From: Candidatus Methanobinarius endosymbioticus
GTDB lineage: Archaea; Methanobacteriota; Methanobacteria; Methanobacteriales; Methanobacteriaceae
Direction of reading: 5' to 3'
DNA length: 64,000 nucleotides
NCBI GenBank assembly: GCA_003315655.1
Contig: NIZT01000059.1
Coordinates: 1-64,000 of the forward strand
Part shown: positions 45,427 to 55,450 of the stretch, piece after piece
Layout of the letters: the number at the start of each line of letters is the position of its first letter
How positions within the stretch are numbered: the first letter of the stretch is position 1
The notes under the pieces: model-generated
What the model was told of the DNA's origin: nothing
Seen by the model: only the letters and a program-made list of their open reading frames with translations
Database searches by the model: none
Translations under genes and position numbers: made by a program

Positions 45427-45975
45427 ATGATTGTAGTAGCTATTACTGGGGCAAGTGGTGTTACCTATAGTTTAAAACTACTTGAAGCATTAAAAAAATT
45501 AGACATTGAAACTGGACTTGTGGTAAGTAAACCTGCTGAAATAATTTTTGACTATGAGTTAAATATGAAATTGGGGGAAATTAAAGACTTAGCTGATCAT
45601 TATTATGAACCAAATGACTTAACTTCTTCTATAAATAGTGGATCATTTAAATTTGAGTCTCTTGTCATAGTTCCATGTTCTATGAAAACTTTATCAGCTA
45701 TAGCTAATGGTTATGGCAATAATGCAATAACAAGGGTAGCTGATGTGGCATTAAAAGAAAAAAGAAAGACAGTGATCATTCCTCGTGAAACACCTCTTAG
45801 ACCGATTCATTTAGAACATATGTTGGAAATAGCTAAAGAAGGGGGAATTATTCTACCAGCAATGCCTGCATTTTATCATAATCCTGACAATGTTAATGAT
45901 TTAGTTAATTTTGTAGTAGGAAAAATATTGGATTCATTAGGAATTGAAAACAATTTATTTAAACGTTGGGAATAA
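45427..45975 (+). CDS. ubiX: UbiX-family flavin prenyltransferase
   Basis: 182 residues from ATG 45427 (MIVVAITGASGVTYSLKLLE); the open frame allows ten more codons upstream. The flavin-binding ITGASG, VIVPCSMKTLSAIANGYGNN, and RETPLRPIHLEHMLEI are the family marks. UbiX makes prenylated FMN, cofactor for UbiD-type decarboxylases. cbiT remnant follows within 45 bp. Confidence 0.9.
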   Translation: MIVVAITGASGVTYSLKLLEALKKLDIETGLVVSKPAEIIFDYELNMKLGEIKDLADHYYEPNDLTSSINSGSFKFESLVIVPCSMKTLSAIANGYGNNAITRVADVALKEKRKTVIIPRETPLRPIHLEHMLEIAKEGGIILPAMPAFYHNPDNVNDLVNFVVGKILDSLGIENNLFKRWE

Positions 45976-46015
45976 AATAAATTTTATTAAGCCTATTTTT
46001 ATAAGGAGATTATTT

Positions 46016-46580
46016 ATTATTGAAGATAATGACTTTATATGTTCTGATAATGTTCCAAGCCCTACAAAGGAAGAAATACGATGTTTAGTCCTTTGTAAAA
46101 GTGAACTTTCTAAAAATGATATTGTAGTTGATATTGGGTGTGGAACTGGTGGAATTACTGTAGAATTTGCAAAAAAAGCAAAAAAGTCATATCTATAGAT
46201 AAAAACCCTGAAGCTATAGAATTAACTTCTAAGAATATCAAAAAACATGAAATTTTTAATAAAGTTGAACTTATTGAAGATGATGGAGTTTCAGCTTTAA
46301 AATCGATTGATAATATGGATATAGCTATTGTTGGTGGTAGTGGTGGGATTTAAATCAAATTTTAGAGATTGTTTCATCTAAATTAAATCTTAATGGTAGA
46401 ATCATAATCACTGCAATTTTACTTGAAACTAAAGATCAAGCTATTGATAAACTTAAAAAATTAGGTCAAAGTCCAAAAATTGTTGAAGTTAATATTTCAA
46501 GAGGTAAAGTTCTTGAAAGAGGAACTTTGATGATGGCAGAAAATCCTATAGCTATTATTTCATCGAAAATTGTAGAGTGA
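46016..46580 (+). pseudogene. cbiT: CbiT, cobalt-precorrin-6B C15-methyltransferase/decarboxylase, broken
   Basis: AAGGAG at 46002-46007 is followed at the right distance by ATT rather than ATG, so the start codon seems lost. Body: DNDFICSDNVPSPTKEEIRC, SAM-binding VVDIGCGTGGITVEFAKKA, a one-base loss near 46185, then VISIDKNPEAIELTSKNIKK, and after a shift near 46350 NQILEIVSSKLNLNGRIIIT. The conserved MAENPIAIISSK end is present. CbiT acts late in anaerobic corrin synthesis, so its loss would block the route to cobamides needed by the Mtr methyltransferase unless they are imported. Confidence 0.8.
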
Positions 46581-46655
46581 TTTTATTAATTTATCAAAAT
46601 ATAATAAATAAAAATATAATGAATGATTAATGAATGATTTTTTATCAGGGGGCTA

Positions 46656-47412
46656 ATGTTGAAGATAAATTGGAAATAAAACTGGGAGCTGTACTGCTTA
46701 TATCTTCTATCTTAATATATACCTATGCTTATTTTAATTTTCATGACCTTGAAAGAGTTCTTTTCTATATTGGGATTGATCTTGCATTTATGCCTTTAGA
46801 TGTTTTTATTGGTACTTATTGTTGAAGGTTTAATAAATAGAAAAGAAAAAGAATCCATTCTGGAAAAATTTGATATGATTATGAGTGTTTTCTTTTCAGA
46901 AATTGGAACCGACCTTTTAGATAGATTTAGTGTATTGGATCATAGTGAAGAAGAGGTTCGTTTTATATTAAGTATATCAGTGAATGATTTGAGTGAGATT
47001 TTCGTAAATATTAAAGGAAAATCAGAAAAATTGATTATAATTTAATTTATCTATAGCTGCTGATGAAAGAAGAGATTTTTTAGTTGATTTACAACAGCTA
47101 TTAATTGAAAAAAGAGGATTTTTAATAAGATTACTTGAAAATCCTAATTTACTTGAAAAAGATAGCTTTTCAAATTTACTTTTAGCTATTTTCCATTTAG
47201 ATGAAGAAATAGAAAGAAGAGATCTTGATGAATATCTTCCACTTGCAGATTATGAACATTTAATTGGAGATATTAACAGAGTTTACTTTAGTTTAATGTA
47301 TGAATGGGTAAATTATTTACATTATTTAAAGTTACATTATCCATATATGTTATCAATAGCTATTCGTACAAATCCTTTTGACAACAATGCAAAAATCAAT
47401 GTTGAAGAGTAA
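46656..47412 (+). pseudogene. Conserved methanobacterial protein with one N-terminal membrane pair, broken
   Basis: Probable start at ATG 46656 behind AGGGGG, with the base after it lost so that the true frame is VEDKLEIKLGAVLLISSIL. Two hydrophobic segments follow, then after a shift near 46800 LLVLIVEGLINRKEKESILE. The soluble domain reads FDMIMSVFFSEIGTDLLDRF, and past a shift near 47042 IAADERRDFLVDLQQLLIEK, RGFLIRLLENPNLLEKDSFS and DYEHLIGDINRVYFSLMYEW. I know this only as a conserved archaeal hypothetical protein. At least three lesions. Confidence 0.6.
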
Positions 47413-47758
47413 AAACTAGTAAAAATGGGCTAGTGATTTTTTTCACTATTTATTTTTAATAAGTATTTAATTTTCATTAATTTATATATACAAAATAAGT
47501 TATTATATAACATTCATTTTTTTGTATATTTGCTAACAAATTTTTCATATTAATTCTATTTTTTCTTTACATTTAACTATAATCTAAAACTATTCTGAAA
47601 TTAATCTAAATCTTATTGTCATTATAAGTCTTAATAATTATTAATTTTCTGCTAAGTACCATTATTTAGCCAATTATAGAAGAACTTATATATTATAAAT
47701 ACGTATTTATTAATATAATTAAATCCATTGGTATTTTTTAATATCATGGTGGTTATCT
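47413..47758. other. AT-rich gap
   Basis: Apart from the hairpin above nothing is supported; GGTGGTT at 47748-47754 is a ribosome site for the next gene. Confidence 0.4.
47415..47450 (+). terminator. Hairpin and T-run after the conserved pseudogene
   Basis: ACTAG (47415-47419) and CTAGT (47430-47434) form a stem, followed by a run of T. An overlapping AGTG-(T)-CACT pairing is also possible. Confidence 0.45.
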
Positions 47759-47952
47759 ATGACACATTTGACATTAGAAGAATATAGAAAAATGGTAGAT
47801 AAAATAATTGATATTAAGAATACTACTGGTGAAATGCCAGAGTATGCTCAAGTCAATGATTTGAAAATTACTGTAATATGATGGAGCGTGTTAATAAATT
47901 TATCTTAGAAATGGGAAGAAATCCTCGTTCTAGAGGATTGAATGATGTATAA
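47759..47952 (+). pseudogene. Pseudomurein-binding-repeat mini-protein, broken
   Basis: MTHLTLEEYRKMVDKIIDIK, NTTGEMPEYAQVNDLKIT, a shift and stop near 47876, then MMERVNKFILEMGRNPRSRG. The Y...V..I..I...TG.MP.Y and V..FI...GRNP pattern is the pseudomurein-binding repeat (PMBR), normally repeated in cell-wall proteins. Here about 1.5 repeats form a roughly 65-residue free-standing protein, which supports a pseudomurein wall and Methanobacteriales origin. One or two lesions. Confidence 0.65.
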
Positions 47953-48147
47953 TTTACTAGTTTTAGTAAATACTATTGATCATTGATTAGCCATATTAAA
48001 TAAAATAAGTAATAGATTATAATGATAGTATACTTATTATATTTTTTACACTTTGAGAGTGTTTTCCATAATTAATATTTTTTTGACGTAATTAGATTGT
48101 TTTAGTATAAATTTTTAAATCAAACAATTGTAATATTATTAATTTAT

Positions 48148-48987
48148 CTATTTTTCAATATCTTTTTTATAATTAATATTTCTAAAATTAGTTTCTGTTA
48201 TATTGTTAATATTCTGGTTTTTTTTATTGTAATTATTTTTGTTATTATTTTTATTATTATTATTATTATTTTTAGTTTTATTTTCTTTAATTGGAACAAA
48301 AACTGAATTGTTTATTTTTATAAGAGCTTTAACTTGCTTTTCATCATTTTCTAGAAGTTTTTGTATTTTTTTATAGGTATTTTTATTGTATATGCTGTGC
48401 AATGGCTCTGAATTTTCAATGATATTTTCTTTATTAAATATTTTATTTGGATTATTATCTTGGCTTGTTTTATCATTATGATATGGTATAATAGCATCTA
48501 TTTCATATTTAGGATCATGATTTATAATAGAATTATAAGTATAAGTATAATTAGACTTTTTATTTTTGTTATATTGTAAATTTAAGTTTTGATTTAATAT
48601 ATTAAACATATTTTTTATGAAAGATGAATTTATAAAAGGTGAATCACAAGGTAAAATTAAACAATATTCACTTGAAGTGTTTTTAAGACCAGTCATTATT
48701 CCAGATAATGGACCTTTATCTTTTATTTCATCTTCTACAAATTTTATTTTAAAATGAAAATCTTTTTCAGATTTTTTAATATGTTTTTCTATAATAGATT
48801 GATATTTGAATATTCTTTCTTGATTATTTAAAACAATTATTAATTCTTCAACTTCACCAATTAATGATTCTATAGTATAAATAATCATAGGTTTGCCATT
48901 AATTAACATAGAACCTTTATCTTCACCCATTCTTCTACTCATTCCACCACATAAAATAATTACAGAATGAATATCATTGTTTAACAT
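48148..48987 (-). CDS. mobA: Molybdenum cofactor guanylyltransferase with Asn/Lys-rich tail
   Basis: 279 residues, about 80 longer than usual. N-terminal ILCGGMSRRMGEDKGSMLIN is the nucleotidyltransferase signature (LxGGxSxRMGxDK), and GPLSGIMTGLK, LILPCDSPF and EPLHSIYNK complete the GTP and cofactor sites. It attaches GMP to molybdopterin. Two low-complexity regions differ from relatives: residues about 135-185 (LNQNLNLQYNKNKKS ...) and the tail after residue 230 (Asn/Lys repeats). Repeats of AAT and AAA suggest slippage growth. It follows trmO closely (12 bp) on the same strand. Confidence 0.82.
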   Translation of the reverse strand: MLNNDIHSVIILCGGMSRRMGEDKGSMLINGKPMIIYTIESLIGEVEELIIVLNNQERIFKYQSIIEKHIKKSEKDFHFKIKFVEDEIKDKGPLSGIMTGLKNTSSEYCLILPCDSPFINSSFIKNMFNILNQNLNLQYNKNKKSNYTYTYNSIINHDPKYEIDAIIPYHNDKTSQDNNPNKIFNKENIIENSEPLHSIYNKNTYKKIQKLLENDEKQVKALIKINNSVFVPIKENKTKNNNNNNKNNNKNNYNKKNQNINNITETNFRNINYKKDIEK

Positions 48988-48999
48988 AATATCTATTTT

Positions 49000-49504
49000 T
49001 TATTCTTTTTCAGGTTTTTCAATGAAACGATCATCAGATTTTGTGTTTTCAGCATCTTGGTGTTTCTTTTCAAACCATCCAACTTTTAAATCCTTGCAAG
49101 TGTCTTCATATAACTGAGGAACATATGGTTTCACGTCTAAAAGAGAAGTTCCATTTAAAATATCAATATTTGAAATATTTATGATATTGCCTTCAATAGA
49201 ATCTAATTTAACAACCAATATACCAATGGGGTTAGGTCGTTTAGGAGATCTAGTTGCAAAAACTCCATGGTGTTCATTATCTAAAAAAGGCTTAACTTCT
49301 AAAGAATATCCTTTAGCTTTCTGTAAGTGGTATATAAGAGTTAAATGAGAAAAATCTTTTAAAGCTTTTAATCCATCCACTAATTCATCATTAAGTGAAT
49401 TTGACCTTTTATTCCTTAGCTCCAATGGGTTGAATCGGCATACCTTTCAATTCATCAAATGGTGAGTTTATTGTTCCAATAATATCAATTTCTATTTTAT
49501 TCAT
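49000..49504 (-). pseudogene. trmO: TrmO, tRNA (N6-threonylcarbamoyl-A37) methyltransferase, broken
   Basis: Minus-strand start MNKIEIDIIGTINSPFDELK, GMPIQPIGAKE, then two single-A losses near 49415 and 49390 shift the frame to LNDELVDGLKALKDFSHLTL, IYHLQKAKG, HHGVFATRSPKRPNPIG (the hallmark RSPxRPNPIG), LDVKPYVPQLY. TrmO methylates t6A37 in ANN-decoding tRNAs. Both lesions are in A-runs and could be read errors. If real, the enzyme lacks its first beta strands. Confidence 0.7.
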
Positions 49505-49853
49505 AATTCTAAATATATGTTTTTTAGTTTATAAATGTTATTTTGATTCCTTTTGAAATTCATTCTATAATTTAATAAAAGTTTATTTATTTCGAATGTT
49601 TTTGAATGAAAGTAGCATTATTTAATGCTCATTATTATCTATCAAAATATAGAATTATGTCGATATGAAATAATTTCTGTATTCGATATGAAAATACTTA
49701 TTTTCAATATTAAAAAGATAAAACACAATATTTATATAATAAGTTGAATATAATTAATATTAACATTACAGTCACGATTTTCTTTTTCCTGTTAAAGAAT
49801 ATATGGCTTGAAATTGTAAAATAAGTAGAAATTTATATACATGGAGAGTTTTT
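49505..49853. promoter_or_regulatory. Divergent control region of trmO-mobA and mop
   Basis: The string CGATATGAAA occurs at 49661-49670 and 49684-49693, in direct orientation 23 bp apart, between the divergent genes. TATA-like TTTATATA occurs at about 49732 and 49830. The pair could be a regulator site for molybdate-responsive genes; this is inference. GGAGAG at 49843 is the mop ribosome site. Confidence 0.35.
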
Positions 49854-50063
49854 ATGAAAATTAGTGCTAAAAATCAATTAAATGGTGAAGTTAAAAATGT
49901 GAATTTAGGTGCAGTAATGGCAAGTATCAAAATAGAAGTAGAAGAACCAGGTCTCATTACAGCTTTAATCACTAAAGAATCAGCTGAAGGTTTAGGGCTT
50001 AAAGAAGGAGATAAAGTTTCAGCTATTATAAAATCTACAGAAATTATTGTTGGAAAAGAATAA
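49854..50063 (+). CDS. Mop-type molybdate/TOBE-binding protein
   Basis: 69 residues, intact: MKISAKNQLNGEVKNVNLGA, VMASIKIEVEEPGLITALIT, KESAEGLGLKEGDKVSAIIK. A stand-alone TOBE domain (molbindin), which binds molybdate or tungstate anions between subunits. It sits among mobA and moaE, matching molybdopterin supply for formylmethanofuran dehydrogenase. Confidence 0.9.
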   Translation: MKISAKNQLNGEVKNVNLGAVMASIKIEVEEPGLITALITKESAEGLGLKEGDKVSAIIKSTEIIVGKE

Positions 50064-50191
50064 TTATATTTTAACAATCATTTCTTTCTTATTCATTTTT
50101 TATATTTTATTTTTAGATATTGGTGCTTTATTTTTAAGTAATTAAGTTTTATTCATGGATATGAGCTATTTTTAGGCAATGAAGGTTAAAA

Positions 50192-50641
50192 TTAACCTCC
50201 ACCCATAATGATTTTTTTACCAGTATTGGATATTTCTTCTTTTTTGAAATCTACATCGAATTTTGTTCTTTCTATAACTTCTTTTAGTGCATCTAGTGTT
50301 TCATTTCTGTGTGGTCCTAGAACAGCTGTTAAAAATAAAGGATCTCCTGTGTAGAATTCTCCAATGAAATGAACAATAGCTATTTCAAATACTCCATATT
50401 TGATTTTTACACTTTTAGCTATTTTTTTAAGATCCTCTTCAGCTTTTTGTTTATCAAGTGTAGTTAATATCATTTTGTCTACTATTTTTTCTCCTTCTTT
50501 ATTTTTTTCTGTTCCTCTGACAAATCCTTCAAAGGTGAAAATAGCTCCGGATTCATCTACTTTATTATTTTTTTTAAGTGATTCAACTAGGTCTTGAATA
50601 TTGTAATATTCTTCATATTTTTCAATTATTTTTGTAATCAT
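50192..50641 (-). CDS. moaE: Molybdopterin synthase large subunit
   Basis: 149 residues, intact. ESGAIFTFEGFVRGTEKNKE, VFEIAIVHFIGEFYTGDPLF and FDVDFKKEEISN give the MoaE fold; the GP-H-R-N segment (VLGPHRNETLDALKEVIERT) is conserved. It combines with MoaD and cyclic pyranopterin monophosphate to make molybdopterin. The gene ends in the short palindrome GGTTAAAATTAACC (50185-50198). Confidence 0.9.
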   Translation of the reverse strand: MITKIIEKYEEYYNIQDLVESLKKNNKVDESGAIFTFEGFVRGTEKNKEGEKIVDKMILTTLDKQKAEEDLKKIAKSVKIKYGVFEIAIVHFIGEFYTGDPLFLTAVLGPHRNETLDALKEVIERTKFDVDFKKEEISNTGKKIIMGGG

Positions 50642-50748
50642 TATACGTCTCCTGAATTAGTGTTATGATTTAATATTATTTTTTATTTTGTACTATTGTT
50701 CTAGTATTCTTTTTTTGAATTATTTTTTCATGTTTATAAAGTAATTAT

Positions 50749-51640
<892 letters not shown>

Positions 51641-53398
51641 ATGATAAAAGTCGAAAATCTTAATAAAAGCTATAAATTAAAGAATGGTGAAGTAGTAGAA
51701 GCCTTAAAAAATATTAATCTTGATGTTAAAGAAGGTGAAATACTTGGTATCATTGGTATGAGTGGATCTGGAAAAACTAGTCTTCTAAGGATTTTAAGAG
51801 GTGTAGAACCTTTTAATAGTGGAAAAATAACTTTAGATAATATAAAAGTAGCTAATGACTCTAATCAATATTATTTTAATAAACTTAGAAAAGTTACTGC
51901 AATTCATCTTCAAAGATCATTTGGTCTATGGCCTGAAACTGCGCTTGATAATGTTATAAGAAAGTTATATGGAGCTAAATATGGTGATGAGGCATCAACT
52001 GATTTTGACTTTGCTGTTGATCAATTTGGTGATGAAGCTAGGGAAATATTAAAAGTTGTTGGGCTTGAAGATAAGGCAGAACACTTTGCACCAGTTCTTA
52101 GTGGCGGTGAAAAACAACGTCTTATAATGGCTAGACAATTAGCTAAAAAACCGAAAGTATTACTTCTTGATGAACCAGCTACTATGGCTTGTCCTAGAAC
52201 TAAACAAGCTATTTTAGATTCTATTAAACGAATCAATAAAGATCTGGGAGTAACTGTTATTTTAGTTTCACATTTACCAGAAATTCATAATTATTTAGCT
52301 GATCGTGTAATTCTTCTTGAAGATGGAAAAATCAAAGAAGAAGGTCCAGCTAAAATGATTACCAAAGACTTTTCAGCTGATATTGAACCTGCAATTGAAA
52401 TGGATCCAACTGTTGATGATGAAACAATTGTTAAAGCTAATAATATTGAAAAGAAATATTTCCTTCTTAAAGGTGGAAATGTTTTAGAAATAGAAAATAT
52501 TAGTCTCGAAATCAAAAAAAGGGATATTTTAACTATTCTTGGTCCTAGTGGAGCGGGTAAATCTATTTTACTTAAATTGCTTGCAGGTTTAGATTATCCT
52601 GAATCTGGTGAAGTATTCTATAGATTAAATCCAGAAGAAATAAATAATGAAGAAACAAAAAATTCAGATGATGTTAAAGATAATAATGAATCTATTTGGG
52701 TAGATTTAGATGAACCTGGTATAAAAAGAATGATAGCAAGAAGAAAAATTGGATTCATGTATCAAGAATTTGCACTTTTACATCATTCTACTATTCGAGA
52801 TCAATTAGCTACAAAATTAGGTTTTAAAAATCAATCTGTTGTTGATGAAGCTAGGAAAAAAGCTAAAGAATTGAAATTAGGTGATGAACTTTTAGATGCA
52901 TTATATCAACTTACAGATTTACCTGAAAATGAAGCTAAATCAAGACTTGAGCAAATTGGTCTTCTTCCAGATATTTTAGATGAACTATTTCCAAAGTTCC
53001 CTGAAAAAGCTGTTAAAGAAGAAATTATACCAATTTTTGATGCTTTAGATTTATCACTTGATATTTTAAATAGGAAATCCTATGAACTTTCTGGTGGGCA
53101 AAAGGTTAGAGCTATGTTAGCTTTGGTATTATCTTCTAAACCAGAAACACTTTTATTAGATGAACCATTTGGTGATTTAGACCCTATAACTCTTAGAACA
53201 GTAGCTAATTCTATTAAAAAGATCAATAAAGAATTTGAAACCACAATAATAATGGTTTCTCATAACATTAATTTTATTAAAGAACTTAGTAAAAGAACTA
53301 TATTCATGGATGAAGGTAAAAGCAAAGACGATGGAGATCCTGTAAAAATAGCTGATGATTTTGTTAATTTCTGTAAAGCTGATTATTTAATGGATTAA
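51641..53398 (+). CDS. atwA: McrA2/AtwA, methyl-CoM reductase activation ATPase
   Basis: 585 residues from ATG 51641. Two ABC-type nucleotide domains: Walker A GMSGSGKT and GPSGAGKS; signatures VLSGGEKQR and LSGGQKVR; Walker B LLLDEPATMACPRTKQA and TLLLDEPFGDLDP. The ATMACPRTKQ loop and long linker with LTDLPENEAKSRLEQIGLLP are typical of component A2, which provides ATP-dependent reductive activation of the nickel cofactor F430 in methyl-coenzyme M reductase. Intact and essential for methanogenesis, so the organism still lives as a methanogen. Confidence 0.92.
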   Translation: MIKVENLNKSYKLKNGEVVEALKNINLDVKEGEILGIIGMSGSGKTSLLRILRGVEPFNSGKITLDNIKVANDSNQYYFNKLRKVTAIHLQRSFGLWPETALDNVIRKLYGAKYGDEASTDFDFAVDQFGDEAREILKVVGLEDKAEHFAPVLSGGEKQRLIMARQLAKKPKVLLLDEPATMACPRTKQAILDSIKRINKDLGVTVILVSHLPEIHNYLADRVILLEDGKIKEEGPAKMITKDFSADIEPAIEMDPTVDDETIVKANNIEKKYFLLKGGNVLEIENISLEIKKRDILTILGPSGAGKSILLKLLAGLDYPESGEVFYRLNPEEINNEETKNSDDVKDNNESIWVDLDEPGIKRMIARRKIGFMYQEFALLHHSTIRDQLATKLGFKNQSVVDEARKKAKELKLGDELLDALYQLTDLPENEAKSRLEQIGLLPDILDELFPKFPEKAVKEEIIPIFDALDLSLDILNRKSYELSGGQKVRAMLALVLSSKPETLLLDEPFGDLDPITLRTVANSIKKINKEFETTIIMVSHNINFIKELSKRTIFMDEGKSKDDGDPVKIADDFVNFCKADYLMD

Positions 53399-53484
53399 AT
53401 GTTAGCTTATAGTTATAATTATAATTAATTTTTTAATTACTAATTATTAATTATTTTTTTATGTATGATTTAAAGGTGATTTTT

Positions 53485-53880
53485 TTGTTTGAAAATATAA
53501 TGGTTCCTTCAGATGGTTCAGAATATGCAGATAAAGCTGTGGATGCAGCTATTGAAATAGCTAAAAAATTTGATTCTAAAATCACTGCTGTTTATATTCT
53601 AGAGGAAAACACTAGCTATTCATATGATGTTTTAGAAGATGAAGGAAATGAAATCCTAAGAAAGATTAGTGAAAAAGGTAATGAAAATGGAGTTATGATT
53701 ATAGAACACCTTATTACTGGAGATCCTTTGAGAGACATGAAAATAATAGCTGAAAAAACACAAATTGATTCAGTTGTTATAAGTCCTCATGGTAAAAAAA
53801 AGGAAGAAAACTTATTAATTGGAAGTATATCTGATAGAATCATTAAAACATTTGATATACCAGTTCTTTTAATAAAATAA
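53485..53880 (+). CDS. Universal stress protein (UspA family)
   Basis: Best start is TTG 53485 (LFENIMVPSDGSEYADKAVD), with AAGGTGAT upstream, giving 131 residues. The UspA fold shows IMVPSDGSEYADKA, then VVISPHGKKKEENLLIGSIS for the ATP-binding G-2x-G-9x-GS region (one Gly is replaced by Lys), and FDIPVLLIK at the end. Role in stress, undefined. It follows atwA by 86 bp. Confidence 0.85.
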   Translation: MFENIMVPSDGSEYADKAVDAAIEIAKKFDSKITAVYILEENTSYSYDVLEDEGNEILRKISEKGNENGVMIIEHLITGDPLRDMKIIAEKTQIDSVVISPHGKKKEENLLIGSISDRIIKTFDIPVLLIK

Positions 53881-54348
53881 TATTGTTTAGTTTATTCTTT
53901 TCTTATTTTTTATTATATTATAATTATTATTTATAATTTTTATTATAATTAATTATAATTTTGTTTTATTTTATTTTTTATTTTAATTAATTTATTACTT
54001 TTTATATTATTTAATTTAATATATAAATTAATTATTTATCTTATTTTATATTAAATAGATTTTATTTTCATTTTTATATGAATTGTTTGACTATTTCCTT
54101 TTGATTTTTTTCAATTATATATAATAATTTTCTAATTTCAACTTAAAAAGTCGGGGAAGGTAGCTATGTTTCACTCTTGAATAGCAAAAATTTACAAGTT
54201 GATGAGAATTATTTTGTTTTTATATAATATTTATTATAATTCAATATTCTTTTAAAGGAATATATAATGAATACTCTCTTTAATTTAATAATTTCTATGT
54301 AAATTATGGAAATTTTCTATCTTTAAATATATTCGAGGTTTGTTTTTC
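53881..54348. other. 468-bp gap with one GC-richer patch and left repeat arm
   Basis: Mostly AT-rich. A patch at 54149-54185 (AGTCGGGGAAGGTAGCTATG) is less AT-rich than its surroundings but no RNA fold or frame is convincing. The left arm of the 27-nt inverted repeat lies at 54242-54268. Confidence 0.4.
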
Positions 54349-54466
54349 ATGGATACGATAGTGGATAATAACAAAAAAGTTTCTATTGGGGATGTAATTA
54401 TTTCCAAAGGAAAGATATGGAAGAAATTACTGTATATTTATTATATATTCCTTTAAAAGAATATTG
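54242..54466. repeat. 27-nt perfect inverted repeat
   Basis: Positions 54242-54268 and 54440-54466 are exact reverse complements (checked base by base), 171 bp apart. Each arm is itself nearly palindromic (ATATTC-TTTTAAAG-GAATAT). The space between holds the ribosome site and start codon of the broken gene at 54349, and the right arm lies in its codons (YIPLKEYW). Confidence 0.9.
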
Positions 54467-54956
54467 GATTATAATTAAGGGAGATTTCGGTGTTAAAACC
54501 TTTGTTATTGAATATCCAAATCCGCCTGTCTTAATTGATTTTTCTGGAAATTTCGAAGAAGATTCGTTGTATTTTTTTACTTAATGACAAAATTAAACAT
54601 TTTATAACTAATAATTTAGCATTTGAGAGGGTTTCTAATAATTCTAATGCTAGTGAAATTAATGAAAGATCTTTAGATTCTAGTGATTCTAAAGATCTTG
54701 ATATTCCTAAAATTCCTGATTTTTTGATTTAATTCTTGAAATTATAAATATTATAGAAGGAATTAGCTCTAATAATACTTCTAACTTTCTTGAAGGAGAT
54801 CCAATGTATACTCTAATTGAAGATGTTAGGGAGATATTCACTTTATCTGAATTTGATTTATTAATTGATAATATTACAATTTACTTATTCTTTTGTATTG
54901 TTTTAATATTATTCTATTCTTTAAATATTATTCATTCTTTTAATATTTTTTCTTAA
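54349..54956 (+). pseudogene. Conserved unknown protein, broken
   Basis: MDTIVDNNKKVSIGDVIISK after GAGGT, a one-base shift near 54412, DMEEITVYLLYIPLKEYWII, IKGDFGVKTFVIEYPNPPVL, IDFSGNFEEDS, a shift near 54573, LLNDKIKHFITNNLAFERVS, and after a third shift near 54725 DLILEIINIIEGISSNNTSN, FLEGDPMYTLIEDVREIF. No family named with confidence. Three homopolymer-type shifts. Confidence 0.55.
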
Positions 54957-55450
54957 TATTTTTTATATTTTTACAAATTATCATTTTTTTAAATTGTTTA
55001 ATATAATTAAATATTTTCAATATTTTATTATTCTATATTGTTTTAAAAATAATTAAATTAGTTTCTTTAGAAAAATATTATTACTATTTGTCTGTTTTTT
55101 TGGTTTTTAGTAATAATTAATACTTTTTTAGCTAATTTAAAATTAAAGTAATACTTTTTTTAGAAAAGTATTTATATTCCTTTTCACAATCATATTTTGT
55201 AAATAAAAATCTTACTAAAATCAAATTTAGTAATACTTTTGTCTTATATTTTAGTTAAATGTATTACTACTAAAAATATGCTAATAATTTTAGAATATTA
55301 AATTGATTCACTAATAAATATAGTTAATGATATATCATAATTTAAGATTAAACTTTAACTTTCGCTCAAAAATATATTAAAATCATTTAATATGCTTGAT
55401 TTTAGTATTTTTTTATTTATTAATATTAAATATTATTAAATAGTAGAAAT
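54957..55450. promoter_or_regulatory. Regulatory region of the Nik/Opp-type operon with AGTAATAC sites
   Basis: AGTAATAC occurs at 55147-55154 and 55229-55236, and its complement GTATTACT at 55261-55268; a TAATAC is also at 55118-55123. The last two full sites form an inverted pair 24 bp apart. The sites lie 180-330 bp before the operon start. By position a metal- or substrate-responsive repressor such as NikR is a reasonable guess, but the arms are not verified against a known archaeal operator. Confidence 0.4.

Noticed and set aside
48048-48066. Hairpin ACACT-TTGAG-AGTGT between convergent genes as a terminator.
   Set aside because: Only five base pairs and a short T-run; too weak at this composition.
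54149-54185. Less AT-rich patch as a small RNA or tRNA.
   Set aside because: No tRNA arms, no matching stem, and no proper C/D boxes were found.
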